In this document: piece after piece, positions 9,664 through 19,482 of the stretch
Layout: each line of letters starts with the position of its first letter
Position numbering within the stretch: the first letter of the stretch is position 1
NCBI GenBank assembly: GCA_025210475.1
Contig: JAOARW010000111.1
Coordinates: 124,001-188,000, forward strand
DNA from: Carboxylicivirga sp.
Lineage (GTDB): Bacteria; Bacteroidota; Bacteroidia; Bacteroidales; Marinilabiliaceae
Direction of reading: 5' to 3'
DNA: 64,000 bases
Notes under the pieces: generated by a model
What the model was told of the DNA's origin: nothing
Seen by the model: the letters and a program-made list of their open reading frames with translations, nothing else
The model's database searches: none
Position numbers and translations under genes: made by a program

Positions 9664-10113
9664 TTATTCTTCTTCTTTAATAATAACAGTCCAGTCACGC
9701 TTGGTACCATCTGCAGAGAACAATCGATATAAAAACGGTCCCTTTTCATCAGAAAAATCACCTAATAACCCAGCTACAGGTGATCCTTGCAATGGTTCAA
9801 TTTTCTTTGAACGATGTGAAAAAATGATACCAACTTTCTTAAGATCAACATTCGGTTTAATCGTAACTGTTGCTATAGCCTTTATACTATCAATATCTGT
9901 TTTAAGACTTTCAATTTGTCTTCGTACTCCTGTTACTAAAACACTATCGGTATGCCATTCACTTAGCTCATGCTTTTCTTCTAACAAAGAAAAAATGTGA
10001 ACCTTATCAATGTAAGCATGATCTCCCCATTGTCCGTCGTCGAAATCAATTCTTGGTTCGCAAGCTGTAAATAGTCCAAGTAACGCTATAATTGCTAATA
10101 AATATGTTTTCAT
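9664..10113 (-). CDS. small PUL lipoprotein of unknown function
   Basis: 149 residues. A signal peptide ends in the lipobox LFTAC (Cys at about 18), so the mature protein is lipid-anchored, probably on the outer membrane. The rest is beta-rich with a central VTGVRRQIESLKTDIDS helix-like stretch and a final GTKRDWTVIIKEE, the kind of closing strand seen in Ig-like surface modules of SusE/F-position lipoproteins. It is the third gene after susC and susD (18 bp gap), the place where a surface glycan-binding protein is usually found, but it is much shorter than SusE or SusF. I do not recognise the family; a glycan-binding or SusCD accessory role is inference. Confidence 0.75.
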   Translation of the reverse strand: MKTYLLAIIALLGLFTACEPRIDFDDGQWGDHAYIDKVHIFSLLEEKHELSEWHTDSVLVTGVRRQIESLKTDIDSIKAIATVTIKPNVDLKKVGIIFSHRSKKIEPLQGSPVAGLLGDFSDEKGPFLYRLFSADGTKRDWTVIIKEEE

Positions 10114-10131
10114 ACTACGCTAATTTTAATA

Positions 10132-11991
10132 TTATTGCCATCCAGGGTTTTGTTCTAAATCAACCCCATGTTGTTTATATAAATCCCTTTCAGACGAAGG
10201 AATTGAAGATAAGTAATCCCTTGTCGACACAATACCGAAACCCTCTCCATTTTCCTTAAAATCTGGATCGTTAAAAAATGCCCTGATGTTTCCATTAGGG
10301 AAAATTCCGTAATTAGGTTTTCCATCTTCACCTTCTAATACAAGTGGGAAAATATCAGCTACACCGTCATTTTTAGCTGTAAGCGCTGGTTCTGGATCTT
10401 CACTATTATAATAATAAACAAACTCCTCATGATTAGCACCTTGTGGTTTCCAACCATTGATGGCAGCTTCCAATGCTGCCCATCGACACAAGTCAGAATA
10501 TCGGAATCCTTCGAAAGCCAACTCAACAGTACGTTCTCTTCGAATTTCATTCAGAACATTTGCAGCCCCAGGTTCGAATCCATAAGCAGCATCGTAATTT
10601 ATATCCCAACTATTAACAGTGCTCAACTCCATTGCTGGCATATTTACTCTGCCACGCAACACATTTACTGTTTTATCCAAGTCACCCTGAGTAATAGTAC
10701 CCAAAATAGCCTTTGCTTCAGCGTAGTTTAGCAATGCTTCACCATAGCGTAAAAGTATTTCGTCAACGTCTCCATTTCTACTTTGAGCAACATCATTAAC
10801 CGCTCCTTTATATCGTCTGAAACCAGTACTACTTGCTCCATTAGTATTTGTTGTAACAAGAGGATAACGATGATTACCACGATCCCTACCAGGCACATCC
10901 ATCAAACGACCTCTATCAGGTGTCCATATTGACTGACGAAAACGAGGTTCCAAATTTTGCCCCATTTCGTTTAAGGTTTTCAGAGCATAAGAAGATAGTT
11001 CTTGTGGTAAACCGTCCTTATCCAAGTATTGATCAACCAATCGCCTTGTCACTGCATAGCGATCTTTAGCAATCATGTTTTGGAAATCATTACTTTTGTC
11101 TAATAATTCACTGATATAAACCACATAGAAAAAAGCACCCGGCACTTTCGACGCATCATTCTGTGCTAAAAACTGATTATAAGGTTCTGCTCCTGCTTTA
11201 AAGATGTTATCACCTTGCTTTTCAATCAATGGTTCCAAGCTTGGAGCCACCATATTTAAATATTTAGATCCATCGCTGCCAATTACAGCAAAATCAGTTC
11301 CTTTTTCGCCATGATAGCGTTCCCATGAACCTTCGTAAAGAGCTACCCGACTTTTTATAACCATAGCAGTTTCCTTATTCAATCGACCTGCTTTGGCAGC
11401 GCCCTGAAGATGCCAGTTCATGTTAATGATAGCTGAATCAAGATCATTTAGAATAAAATCAACTACTTCCTGACGAGTTGCACGTTCTGTATAAAGTCTG
11501 TCATCATCTGTTTCCAATGGTTCTTCGATGATAGGCACACCTCCAAACATTCTCAATAATTTGAAATAATGACTAGCTCGCCAATAATATGCTTCACCAA
11601 TATATTGGTTTATAGCAGCATCACGCTTACCAACCTTGTGATAATTAACTAAAAAGTAATTGGCCTGTCTAATAGCATCATAGGTGTTATTCCAGTTATT
11701 ATCGGTCATACTAGCAATACCAGTTGAGTTTCTAGTAAGTAAACTACTAGTAACGGTATAAGAATCTAACTGTATGTCTGATCTATTATCTTTCGTTCCA
11801 TTATCACCATAGTCATAACGACGCATTTTATATAAACCATTGACATATGCTTCCAAGTGTGTTACATCAGTAAAGTAAACACCCTCACTAAGGCTATCCT
11901 GCGGATACCTGTCTAAGAAACTATCGTTACATGAAAATACAAGAATAGCAACGAATAGCAACAATAACTTATTTATCAATTTAATTTTCAT
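10132..11991 (-). CDS. SusD-family outer-membrane glycan-binding lipoprotein (PUL 1)
   Basis: 619-residue SusD/RagB protein that caps the TonB-dependent SusC channel and captures oligosaccharide at the cell surface. The signal peptide carries the lipobox LVFSC (Cys at about 21), followed by NDSFLDRYPQDSLSEGVYF, the characteristic SusD opening. Mid-protein YIGEAYYWRASHYFKLLRMF and LLRYGEALLNYAEAKAI are the TPR-like helices of the family. The C-terminal LNEIRRERTVELAFEGFRYS and SDLCRWAALEA are signature. It begins 10 bp after susC, so the two are cotranscribed. The ligand is not readable; context suggests fucose-containing glycan. Confidence 0.95.
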   Translation of the reverse strand: MKIKLINKLLLLFVAILVFSCNDSFLDRYPQDSLSEGVYFTDVTHLEAYVNGLYKMRRYDYGDNGTKDNRSDIQLDSYTVTSSLLTRNSTGIASMTDNNWNNTYDAIRQANYFLVNYHKVGKRDAAINQYIGEAYYWRASHYFKLLRMFGGVPIIEEPLETDDDRLYTERATRQEVVDFILNDLDSAIINMNWHLQGAAKAGRLNKETAMVIKSRVALYEGSWERYHGEKGTDFAVIGSDGSKYLNMVAPSLEPLIEKQGDNIFKAGAEPYNQFLAQNDASKVPGAFFYVVYISELLDKSNDFQNMIAKDRYAVTRRLVDQYLDKDGLPQELSSYALKTLNEMGQNLEPRFRQSIWTPDRGRLMDVPGRDRGNHRYPLVTTNTNGASSTGFRRYKGAVNDVAQSRNGDVDEILLRYGEALLNYAEAKAILGTITQGDLDKTVNVLRGRVNMPAMELSTVNSWDINYDAAYGFEPGAANVLNEIRRERTVELAFEGFRYSDLCRWAALEAAINGWKPQGANHEEFVYYYNSEDPEPALTAKNDGVADIFPLVLEGEDGKPNYGIFPNGNIRAFFNDPDFKENGEGFGIVSTRDYLSSIPSSERDLYKQHGVDLEQNPGWQ

Positions 11992-12001
11992 TGTTTACTT
12001 T

Positions 12002-15000
12002 TTAGAATTCAACATTTAATCCAAGAGAGATAACGCGTTGCGGTGGATAACCTTCTCCATTTGAAGCAGCTAACAATTCAGGATCATACTTGATAAATGA
12101 CTTGTTATAAATAAATCCAAGATTCTCTCCACTAACATAGACATAGGCTCGTCGTAAGCCCTTTATTTCAGGCAAAGTATAACCCAATGTGATATTTCGG
12201 ATTCTTAAGTGAGCCAAGTCCAAATCGTAATAATCGTTAGCTCTCCAAAGATTCTTATTACTCGCGTCAATTCTTGGGTAAAAAGCATCGGTGTTCTTCG
12301 TTGTGTAATATCCTAAATCAACATGTTTACGGTAAAAAGGTGAAGCAAATTTGTTACCATTAGTACCAAATACATTTTGATTATTTACATACTTATTCCA
12401 CTGTCCTACACCATCTAACATCACCGACAGACTAATATTATTCCAATCGGCACCTAAGTTGATTGAGTAGGTCTTACGTGGATAGTTAAATCCATTTTTA
12501 ATTAGGTCACCTTGCGCATACCATGTCTCACCATCACCTGTAGTAACTTGTCCATCACCATTTAAATCCTGTAACATTACATCACCTGGATAATACCAAC
12601 CACCTCCTTGTGGAACGTTACCATACAAATCACCTGTATTTTGCGCTAATTCATTAAATGCATAATGATAATTTTGACCAAAGACCTGACCAGCATACCA
12701 TTGATTCTTTCTTTCACCAGTTCCCGAATTTTCAAAATCCACTACGTAACCAACATAATCACTAATAAGGAATCCAACGTTATATCTAAAATCTTTTCCA
12801 TTCAATTTAAATGCAGTATCTCTCCAATTAACTGAAAATCCCCAACCCCTGGTTTCTGTTGTTGAATTATTCGATTTAGGAACAGGTGAACCTAAGACTT
12901 CTGGCAATACCATTGGGAAACCAACCTGATCATGTATGGTTCGTTGATACCAATCATATGTCATATCGAGGCGATTATCTAACGCAGAAATATCAACCGC
13001 AAAACCAATACTAGTAGGTTTAGACCATGTTAAATCACTTGATACAAGTTGAGGCATTGTCGTATAAGATGCCAATTGGCCGCCATAAATAAAATTAGTT
13101 TTACCTGTTTTACCAATATATGAATTGGTGTTTATACTAGGGTAAAATGGATAATTACCTAAACGATCCGGATTTCCGTCACCAGAAGTAGCCCACGAAC
13201 CTCTTAATTTAAAATCAGAGATATAATCTTCCAATGGCCAGAAATTTTCCTTACCAACGTTCCATGCTGCTGATACAGATGGGAAAGTTGCCCAACGTGA
13301 ATCGGCTAAGAAACGAGATGTAGCATCGTGCCTTACATTGACCTCAAGCATGTATTTACTCGCATAGTTATATGAAAATCTTCCATATATTCCACGCGTT
13401 CCATAGTCTTGTAGCTCATCAAATGCAAATTCGTCACCATTAATACCTGATAAAGTCTGATTAGTTAAACTAAAAAAGTCATTTCCCTTTCCGGTTAATT
13501 TAACCATCTCTTGATTTTCCTGTTGAAAACCAGCTAACACATAAAAATTGTGTTTCCCAATATCTTTTGTGTAAGATGTATTAATGTCATAAGTATAATA
13601 ATCGGCCATTTGCATCATCCTCTCCATACGCGACTGATTTATTGATCGATTGTGTCGTTTTTGGGTGCCATCAGGTAAGGTTTGTTGGTAAGCCAAATCC
13701 GTTCTTTTTCTATGGATATTGTTGTGACGATATGTATATCGACCTCCAATAATCCAGTCTTTAACAGGCTCAATTTTTGCACCACCTGTCATGGTCATCA
13801 CATTTCGATCTTGATGTTCAAATCCACCAGTTCCATCTAAATTAGGAAGGATACTAAAATCCATTATACCACCATCAGGTGTTTTTTCAACCCATATTGG
13901 CCATGAACATGCTAAATCAATCCATATTTGCCTATAATTTCTCCCACCTCCTCTGTAAGAAGGACCCACTTCTGAGGTTTTTACATAGTCAGCAGAAAGT
14001 TCAATATCAAGCCATTTTGTTACATCAATTTTAGTACTAATTAATGCATTATATCTGTCCAAATGGTCGTTAACATCTTTAATGATACCATTATTTTGCT
14101 TGTAACCAATACTTGCGTAATAAGTGGCTCGTTCGCCACCACCGGACACGCTAAGGTTATGCGTTTGACTAGGTACAATTTTTTTTAATACCTCTTCCAT
14201 GTAATTCGTATAACCAAACCCGCCATATTTGACATCCCAAGCTTTATTATTTTTCTTATTGACACCATTAAGCACATAAATCGGATCAATTCCATCGAAA
14301 ACCTCATTATCATAATCACCAGCTTCCCAAGCTTTAATCCGTGACATTTTTAAATCATTAAGAAATGCGCCTTTTCCTCCACCATTTCTATTATAATGAG
14401 CTTGATTCATGTAGGTAGCCCATTCGTAAGACTTTAACTGCTCTGGCATATTGGGTGTATAAGAAAAATTCATATTACCAGAATAACTAACCTTCATAGA
14501 AGAATTTTTCTTACCTGATTTAGTTGTTATAATAACAGCTCCATAAGGTGCTCGTGAACCATAAATGGCTGTTGATGCCCCATCTTTTAGTACCGAAATA
14601 GTTTCAATATCATTTGGATTTACATCAGCCAAACTTCGTTCAACCCCATTAATTAATACCAATGGTTCTGCCGATTTAACTTCAAATTGTCCCTTACTAT
14701 TTAAACCAAGTCCTGTAAATCCTCGTATATTAAGTTTAGCTGTCGATTCTGGTGCACCACTGGGCATGCGAACATTTAAACCAGCTACCGTACCGCTTAG
14801 TCCATCAGCTGCGGTTCTCAATGGTCTGTTCTCAAGCTTATCACCCTTAATTTGAGTAACTGCAGCACTTAAATGTGCCTTCTTTTGCTTACCATAAGCT
14901 ACAACAACCACTTCTTCAAGCCCGGTTACTTCTTCAATTAAGGTAATATTAACCTCGTTACGACCAGCAACATTAACATCTTGCTCCTCGAAACCAATAA

Positions 15001-15553
15001 ATGAATACACTAATAACGCATCTGGCGATGACACTTTGATAGTATAAGATCCATCGATACCTGTAATAACCCCATTTTGTGGATTCGTCTTCTCAAAAAC
15101 ATTAACCCCAGGTATGGGTTCTCCGTTAATGTCAATTACTATTCCGGTAATCGTAAATTTCTCTTGTGATTGAGCTTGCGAAACACCTTCCTGTATTTTG
15201 CTCTTAATAACAACATTATCTCCTACAATACGATAAATAAAACCCTGTTGCCCAAGAAGTTCATCCAGAAAATCATAAACATCAACATTAGACTTATCCA
15301 GTGTATAACGCTGATTAAGATCCATCTCTGTTTTCCGAAACACAAAACCCAATTCTGTTTGCTGCTCTACTTTTTCGAGCACATCCAAAATTGTGGCGTT
15401 ATTTACTTTTATTGATAACTTCTGTTGTGCAAATGAACTTGCAAAAACAGTTGACGTTATCAAAAGAAACATAATTAGAGTAGTTTTCATACGTAAAACA
15501 TACTTTCGCAACCGATATTGACACCAATACGGCTCAAAAAATTTTTTTTTCAT
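12002..15553 (-). CDS. SusC-family TonB-dependent transporter with STN domain (PUL 1)
   Basis: 1183-residue outer-membrane importer of oligosaccharides. The long cytosolic-looking N-tail before MKTTLIMFLLITSTVFA is usual for Bacteroidetes SusC. After the signal peptide comes an STN/secretin-like domain (about 45-118) that contacts a FecR anti-sigma factor. Then follow a carboxypeptidase-regulatory-like beta-sandwich (GIVIDINGEPIPGVNVFEK), the TonB-box region (LEEVVVVAYGKQ), the plug (PLVLINGVERSLADVNPNDI, ISVLKDGASTAIYGSRAPYG) and a 22-strand barrel ending in VISLGLNVEF with a terminal Phe. The STN domain fits transcriptional coupling to the FecR gene directly upstream. A plus-strand promoter and terminator lie antisense in its leader. 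Confidence 0.96.
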   Translation of the reverse strand: MKKKFFEPYWCQYRLRKYVLRMKTTLIMFLLITSTVFASSFAQQKLSIKVNNATILDVLEKVEQQTELGFVFRKTEMDLNQRYTLDKSNVDVYDFLDELLGQQGFIYRIVGDNVVIKSKIQEGVSQAQSQEKFTITGIVIDINGEPIPGVNVFEKTNPQNGVITGIDGSYTIKVSSPDALLVYSFIGFEEQDVNVAGRNEVNITLIEEVTGLEEVVVVAYGKQKKAHLSAAVTQIKGDKLENRPLRTAADGLSGTVAGLNVRMPSGAPESTAKLNIRGFTGLGLNSKGQFEVKSAEPLVLINGVERSLADVNPNDIETISVLKDGASTAIYGSRAPYGAVIITTKSGKKNSSMKVSYSGNMNFSYTPNMPEQLKSYEWATYMNQAHYNRNGGGKGAFLNDLKMSRIKAWEAGDYDNEVFDGIDPIYVLNGVNKKNNKAWDVKYGGFGYTNYMEEVLKKIVPSQTHNLSVSGGGERATYYASIGYKQNNGIIKDVNDHLDRYNALISTKIDVTKWLDIELSADYVKTSEVGPSYRGGGRNYRQIWIDLACSWPIWVEKTPDGGIMDFSILPNLDGTGGFEHQDRNVMTMTGGAKIEPVKDWIIGGRYTYRHNNIHRKRTDLAYQQTLPDGTQKRHNRSINQSRMERMMQMADYYTYDINTSYTKDIGKHNFYVLAGFQQENQEMVKLTGKGNDFFSLTNQTLSGINGDEFAFDELQDYGTRGIYGRFSYNYASKYMLEVNVRHDATSRFLADSRWATFPSVSAAWNVGKENFWPLEDYISDFKLRGSWATSGDGNPDRLGNYPFYPSINTNSYIGKTGKTNFIYGGQLASYTTMPQLVSSDLTWSKPTSIGFAVDISALDNRLDMTYDWYQRTIHDQVGFPMVLPEVLGSPVPKSNNSTTETRGWGFSVNWRDTAFKLNGKDFRYNVGFLISDYVGYVVDFENSGTGERKNQWYAGQVFGQNYHYAFNELAQNTGDLYGNVPQGGGWYYPGDVMLQDLNGDGQVTTGDGETWYAQGDLIKNGFNYPRKTYSINLGADWNNISLSVMLDGVGQWNKYVNNQNVFGTNGNKFASPFYRKHVDLGYYTTKNTDAFYPRIDASNKNLWRANDYYDLDLAHLRIRNITLGYTLPEIKGLRRAYVYVSGENLGFIYNKSFIKYDPELLAASNGEGYPPQRVISLGLNVEF

Positions 15554-15560
15554 AAGTTTG
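15553..15560 (+). promoter_or_regulatory. -7 box pointing antisense, overlapping the susC start (PUL 1)
   Basis: TAAGTTTG is a perfect TAnnTTTG match on the plus strand; its first base pairs with the A of the susC ATG. It would start a transcript at about 15567 running away from susC into its own leader, 63 bp before a strong plus-strand terminator. No -33 TTTG was seen at the expected distance. Confidence 0.45.
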
Positions 15561-15566
15561 TAATGT

Positions 15567-15660
15567 TAGTTTATTGTTTTGAAGCACACCTGTTGAATCT
15601 GCTTCAATTCTTAAATTGATTTATAGTGAAAGTAGGTGGAGCTACTTTCACTATTTTTTT
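15567..15660 (+). ncRNA. candidate cis-antisense sRNA opposite the susC leader (PUL 1)
   Basis: A roughly 94-nt plus-strand unit is bounded by the TAAGTTTG box and a textbook intrinsic terminator: ATAGTGAAAGTAG / CTACTTTCACTAT, a 13-bp perfect stem with a 6-nt loop (15623-15654), then seven T residues. The T-run is on the plus strand, although the neighbouring protein genes are on minus. This matches the design of DonS-type antisense sRNAs known from Bacteroides PULs, which repress the susC-type gene they oppose. PUL 2 repeats the arrangement. Expression is inferred. Confidence 0.5.
15623..15660 (+). terminator. strong intrinsic terminator between susC and fecR (PUL 1)
   Basis: 13-bp perfect stem, loop GTGGAG, followed by TTTTTTT on the plus strand. 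On the minus strand the tail is AAATCAATTTAAG, so it is a poorer terminator for the fecR transcript, though it could still partly separate fecR from susC. Confidence 0.75.
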
Positions 15661-15706
15661 CATAAATTGTTGATTGTCTATATTTTCATTGGCAGGCTTG
15701 CTAGGG

Positions 15707-16708
15707 TTAATAAATAATAATTGATTTTATAGCGCCGTTACTTTTCTTAAGCTTATACTTAAATTCAAAACTGATATTTAGAATATCCAAAGCAGTAGAT
15801 AGCTCTACATTCCTTTTTATATTACAAAACATTAGTTCTTTTTTAATTTTTTCATTCTTCCATATAACTTCGACCTTATACCAATTCGCGATTTCAGTAA
15901 TAACAGATTCAAATGTTTTATCTTTAAACACAAAGCGATTTCTGGTCCATCCCAAATAAAGTTGATCGTCATTAATCTGTGTTACTCTCAGATCTTTTGT
16001 TGCTTTGTTATAAGTGGCCTTATCTCCAGGTTCCAGATTTACAGTAGTAGCATCATCAACAATACAATCCACCAATCCTTCTATTAAAACTGTTTCGATA
16101 ACTTTATCATCGGGCCTTGCTTTGACGTTAAAAACGGTACCCACATCAACAATCTTCAGATCATTAAAGGCGATAACAAAAGGAGATGTCTCGTTGTGAA
16201 TTACCTCAAATAATGCTTCGCCTTCGAGCGTCACATGACGTTTATTATCTGGCGCAAACACCGAGTATTTAAGCTGAGTATTGGCATTTAACTTTACAGT
16301 ACTTCCATCGGGCAAGGTAACTGTGGCATTACTTTTATCGCCGGAAGAATAAGCATAAACTAAATTCTCACCCTCCCTTATTATTCCTTTCCCAATGTAG
16401 TTGTATGTTACAAGTGCCAGAGATGCAATAAACAGCACCACTGCGATTGCCGCAGCATATCGGCTGAAGCTCATTAATACTATTTTTGATTTTGGTTTCT
16501 CTATTCGACTCATTAATTGACTAAATTCCTTTTTCATATTAAAGCCAGAAACCCTGCTTCCATAACCCGTTTTTACCCAAAAATTATAGGCAGATACAAA
16601 CTCTTTTTTTAATGCATCATCCTTATCTAAGGAATTTAAAAACTGAGCTTTTTCCTCCGTCGTTAATTCATCATTAAGATATTTCAGGATGTATATATTA
16701 TCTGTCAT
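15707..16708 (-). CDS. FecR-family anti-sigma factor (PUL 1)
   Basis: 333-residue inner-membrane anti-sigma regulator. The cytoplasmic N-terminus (about 1-75: MTDNIYILKYLNDELTTEEK, FWVKTGYGSRV) would bind the ECF sigma factor. A single membrane segment follows (about 80-105, YAAAIAVVLFIASLALVTYN), then the periplasmic FecR domain (VTLPDGSTVKLNANTQLKYS, VTLEGEALFEV, FKVKARPDDK-like strands) and a C-terminal STN-contact region (LSTALDILNISFEFKYKL). It should relay SusC occupancy to the sigma factor. Unusually, its presumed partner at 19.5-20.1 kb is separated from it by a GH3 gene and a hairpin, so the two are probably not one transcript. Confidence 0.92.
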   Translation of the reverse strand: MTDNIYILKYLNDELTTEEKAQFLNSLDKDDALKKEFVSAYNFWVKTGYGSRVSGFNMKKEFSQLMSRIEKPKSKIVLMSFSRYAAAIAVVLFIASLALVTYNYIGKGIIREGENLVYAYSSGDKSNATVTLPDGSTVKLNANTQLKYSVFAPDNKRHVTLEGEALFEVIHNETSPFVIAFNDLKIVDVGTVFNVKARPDDKVIETVLIEGLVDCIVDDATTVNLEPGDKATYNKATKDLRVTQINDDQLYLGWTRNRFVFKDKTFESVITEIANWYKVEVIWKNEKIKKELMFCNIKRNVELSTALDILNISFEFKYKLKKSNGAIKSIIIY

Positions 16709-17075
16709 AATTTACAACTTTTATTTACTAGACTTCATAATGGCACTATACCCTGATGAAAACCTAAACTTTTTTTATCTTTTTTATTTCCCCCTCGCAA
16801 TCAACCGCTGTATGTAACTGTATTAGTAATACCTATAAACAAAATAAAACTTCAACATTAGTTATTTTAACACATCTTTTCTGGTAATACTAATACTGAA
16901 AAGGGGCCTTTATAAGCCCCTTTATCTTTTATGATTACTATCTATACTTCTACAAATAAGCTTTAAACAGAAATGGTATTAACTAAAAAATCATTTGACA
17001 AAATTATTTTGAGACATCTCGGATGTTAATTTTATTCAGTTAAAAACAAACTTACCAGCTACATTATGCTTTGTT
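16709..17075. other. gene-free stretch between GH3 and fecR
   Basis: 367 bp without a credible gene. It holds one clear hairpin (16900-16923) and AT-rich sequence on the fecR side where the fecR promoter should lie. No TAnnTTTG box was found on the fecR strand. Confidence 0.6.
16900..16923 (-). terminator. hairpin after the GH3 gene
   Basis: AAAGGGGC (16900-16907) / GCCCCTTT (16916-16923), an 8-bp perfect stem with an 8-nt loop, 152 nt after the GH3 stop. The tail is TTTTCAG on minus and TTTATCTTTT on plus, so it may work in both directions. It splits GH3 from fecR. Confidence 0.55.
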
Positions 17076-19331
17076 TTATGGCATGACACTAAATTTGCCA
17101 TGTAATTGGTTTAGTCCCAATTCAATTTTAAAATCACCGGGCTCAACAACATTTTGAAAATCCTTATTCAGCAATTGTAATTGTTGATTGGATATTTCAA
17201 AATGCAGCTCTTTTTCTTCCCCGGGTTTTAATGTAATACGCTTAAATCCAACCAGCTTCTTCACAGGGGTAGTTACTGAACTAATTTCGTCGGTCAGAAA
17301 CAACAAAACCACTTCATCACCAATAAATTTACCCGTATTTTTAACCATAACTCTTAGAGACACTGATTCAGTTCGACTGATACTTTTAGGATAACTAAGC
17401 CTGGAATACTCAAATGTTGTATAAGAAAGTCCGAAACCAAAAGGGAATAAAGGCGTTCGGCCACTATTGAAAAAACGCCCCCGGTGAAATGCCGATGGTT
17501 TGTAATTATAAAACGACTGTAAATGTCCCACAGAACGAGGCACACTCATTGGCATCCGACCTCCAGGGTTATAGTCACCAAATAGCACTTCGGCCACAGC
17601 CGTTCCTCCCTGAATTCCTGGTTCCCACACTTCCAATATAGCATCAGACAATTCAACCAAATTCTCGCAGGCTATTACTCCTCCATTAACTAAAACAGTA
17701 ACAACAGGCACGCCTGTTGCTTTTATCTGCCTGACTAATTCCAATTGATTGCCGGGCAAACCAAGTATTGGCCGGTCAATATTTTCTCCACTTGTTTTAT
17801 TTCCATCTGTTCGAATCGAATTTTCTCCAACAACTACAATTGCTACATTGGCTTTTTTAGCCTGTTTAACAGCCTTTTTAATCTCAGTCACAGCAATGTT
17901 CTTATGCGAAGAAATTGGCACCAATATAGCACGTTCGCCTACCTTGGAGTTAAGCCCTTCATAAACAGTGACCACATTTTCATCGGGCTGCACCCTTGAC
18001 CAGTCTCCCAATATCGCCTGATGATCGGCATTGGACCCAGTTACCAAAAGCTTTTTAGTTTCTTTTGAAAGCGGTAATAAATTGTTGTCATTCTTAAGTA
18101 ATACTATTGATTTACGGGCTGCATCGAGGCTAAAACCAATGTGTTCTTTGGTCAGAATATTTTCACTAACATACTTCTCTGTCACATAGCAGTTTTCAAA
18201 TAATCCTAACTCGAATTTGGCTTTTAGCATCGGTTTAACAGCCTGATCAATTCTTTCTTCCGAAATACGACCATCCTTGACTGCCTGTAAAATATGATCG
18301 AAGAAGCCAGGACCGTGCATGTGCATATCAACACCCGAATTAACAGACAAAACAGATGCCTCCTCATCTGTATTAACGACACGATGTACCTTGTTTAGTT
18401 TTTCAATGTCGGTCCAATCACTTATAAAGAAACCATTGAACCCCCATTCTCCACGGATTAAGTTCATTAAATAATCGTGATGAGCATGACAAGGTATTCC
18501 GTTTATTTCGTTGTGAGCTGGCATAATTGTCGAAACACCTGCTTTAATAGCCTCTTGAAATGGCGGAAAGAACACTTCTCTCAAAGTACGTTCTGACACA
18601 TCGGCCGGTGCACCATTTAGGCCGTTATAACTAATTCCTCCGGCAATAAAATGTTTGGCACAAGATACCACTTGTTTATCGGTCGCACCTTCCTTTCCAC
18701 GGTAACCATTAATCATGGCCACTCCCATTTTTGACACCACAAAAGGATCTTCACCAAAACACTCTCCAGATCGCCCCCATCTGGCATCTCTTACCACTTC
18801 AATATTGGGTGAGAACGTCCAATGGTAGCCGCTTGCACGCATTTCTCTGGCAGTATAACGCGCTACGTTATAAGCCACTAATGTATCAAAAGATGCTGCT
18901 ATACCTATTTCTGTTGGAAAAACTGTAACGGCATCACTATACATACCATGACCATGAATTGCATCAGTCGAAATCAATAAGGGAATTTTCAACCTTGATT
19001 GCTCTGCTAAACGTTGTAATTCATTTGCTTCGCGATAAGTTGGCACTTTCAAAAACGAACCTATCTTACCTTGTTTCACTAATTCGGCGCGTTCACCATA
19101 CGCCAATTCGTAATCAACCTGATCATCGGCATTTTTAGAATTTAATTGAATAGCGTCGCCAACATATTGGCACATTTGACCAATTTTTTCCTCTATTGTC
19201 ATCTCTTGCAACAATAGCTCGGCACGCTTATCTGCCGAAAAAGATGTATCCAGATAGGCTCTTTCTTTATTCGTCTGTTGCTGACATGCTACTAAAAGCA
19301 TAACACACCATAAAAAATAGTACTTTTTCAT
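17076..19331 (-). CDS. GH3 beta-glycosidase, lipoprotein (beta-glucosidase/xylosidase type)
   Basis: 751-residue retaining exo-beta-glycosidase of the BglX type. The signal peptide has lipobox LLVAC (Cys at about 16). The N-terminal TIM barrel starts with MTIEEKIGQMCQYVGDA and carries DAIHGHGMYSDAVTVFPTEI, FSPNIEVVRDARWGRSGECF, KHFIAGGISYNG and the nucleophile in FFISDWTDI. Then come the alpha/beta sandwich domain (KTKKLLVTGSNAD, GGTAVAEVLFGDYNPGGRMP) and a fibronectin-III-like C-terminus (about 650-751). GH3 enzymes include glucosidases, xylosidases and others. The xylose catabolic genes in the window make beta-xylosidase attractive, but that is inference. It sits between the ECF sigma gene and fecR, an odd place for an enzyme. 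Confidence 0.93.
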   Translation of the reverse strand: MKKYYFLWCVMLLVACQQQTNKERAYLDTSFSADKRAELLLQEMTIEEKIGQMCQYVGDAIQLNSKNADDQVDYELAYGERAELVKQGKIGSFLKVPTYREANELQRLAEQSRLKIPLLISTDAIHGHGMYSDAVTVFPTEIGIAASFDTLVAYNVARYTAREMRASGYHWTFSPNIEVVRDARWGRSGECFGEDPFVVSKMGVAMINGYRGKEGATDKQVVSCAKHFIAGGISYNGLNGAPADVSERTLREVFFPPFQEAIKAGVSTIMPAHNEINGIPCHAHHDYLMNLIRGEWGFNGFFISDWTDIEKLNKVHRVVNTDEEASVLSVNSGVDMHMHGPGFFDHILQAVKDGRISEERIDQAVKPMLKAKFELGLFENCYVTEKYVSENILTKEHIGFSLDAARKSIVLLKNDNNLLPLSKETKKLLVTGSNADHQAILGDWSRVQPDENVVTVYEGLNSKVGERAILVPISSHKNIAVTEIKKAVKQAKKANVAIVVVGENSIRTDGNKTSGENIDRPILGLPGNQLELVRQIKATGVPVVTVLVNGGVIACENLVELSDAILEVWEPGIQGGTAVAEVLFGDYNPGGRMPMSVPRSVGHLQSFYNYKPSAFHRGRFFNSGRTPLFPFGFGLSYTTFEYSRLSYPKSISRTESVSLRVMVKNTGKFIGDEVVLLFLTDEISSVTTPVKKLVGFKRITLKPGEEKELHFEISNQQLQLLNKDFQNVVEPGDFKIELGLNQLHGKFSVMP

Positions 19332-19482
19332 TTTATCCTTAGTAATTCATTAATTCAATTTAAAACTGAGAGATTTTGACTGGAATCTATTTTATCTCCA
19401 CCTAAAAAAGTATCCAGACCATAGACAAAACCAAGCTTTGATCATTAAATATCAACACAAAAGGGCAACCGAAAAACTAAAT

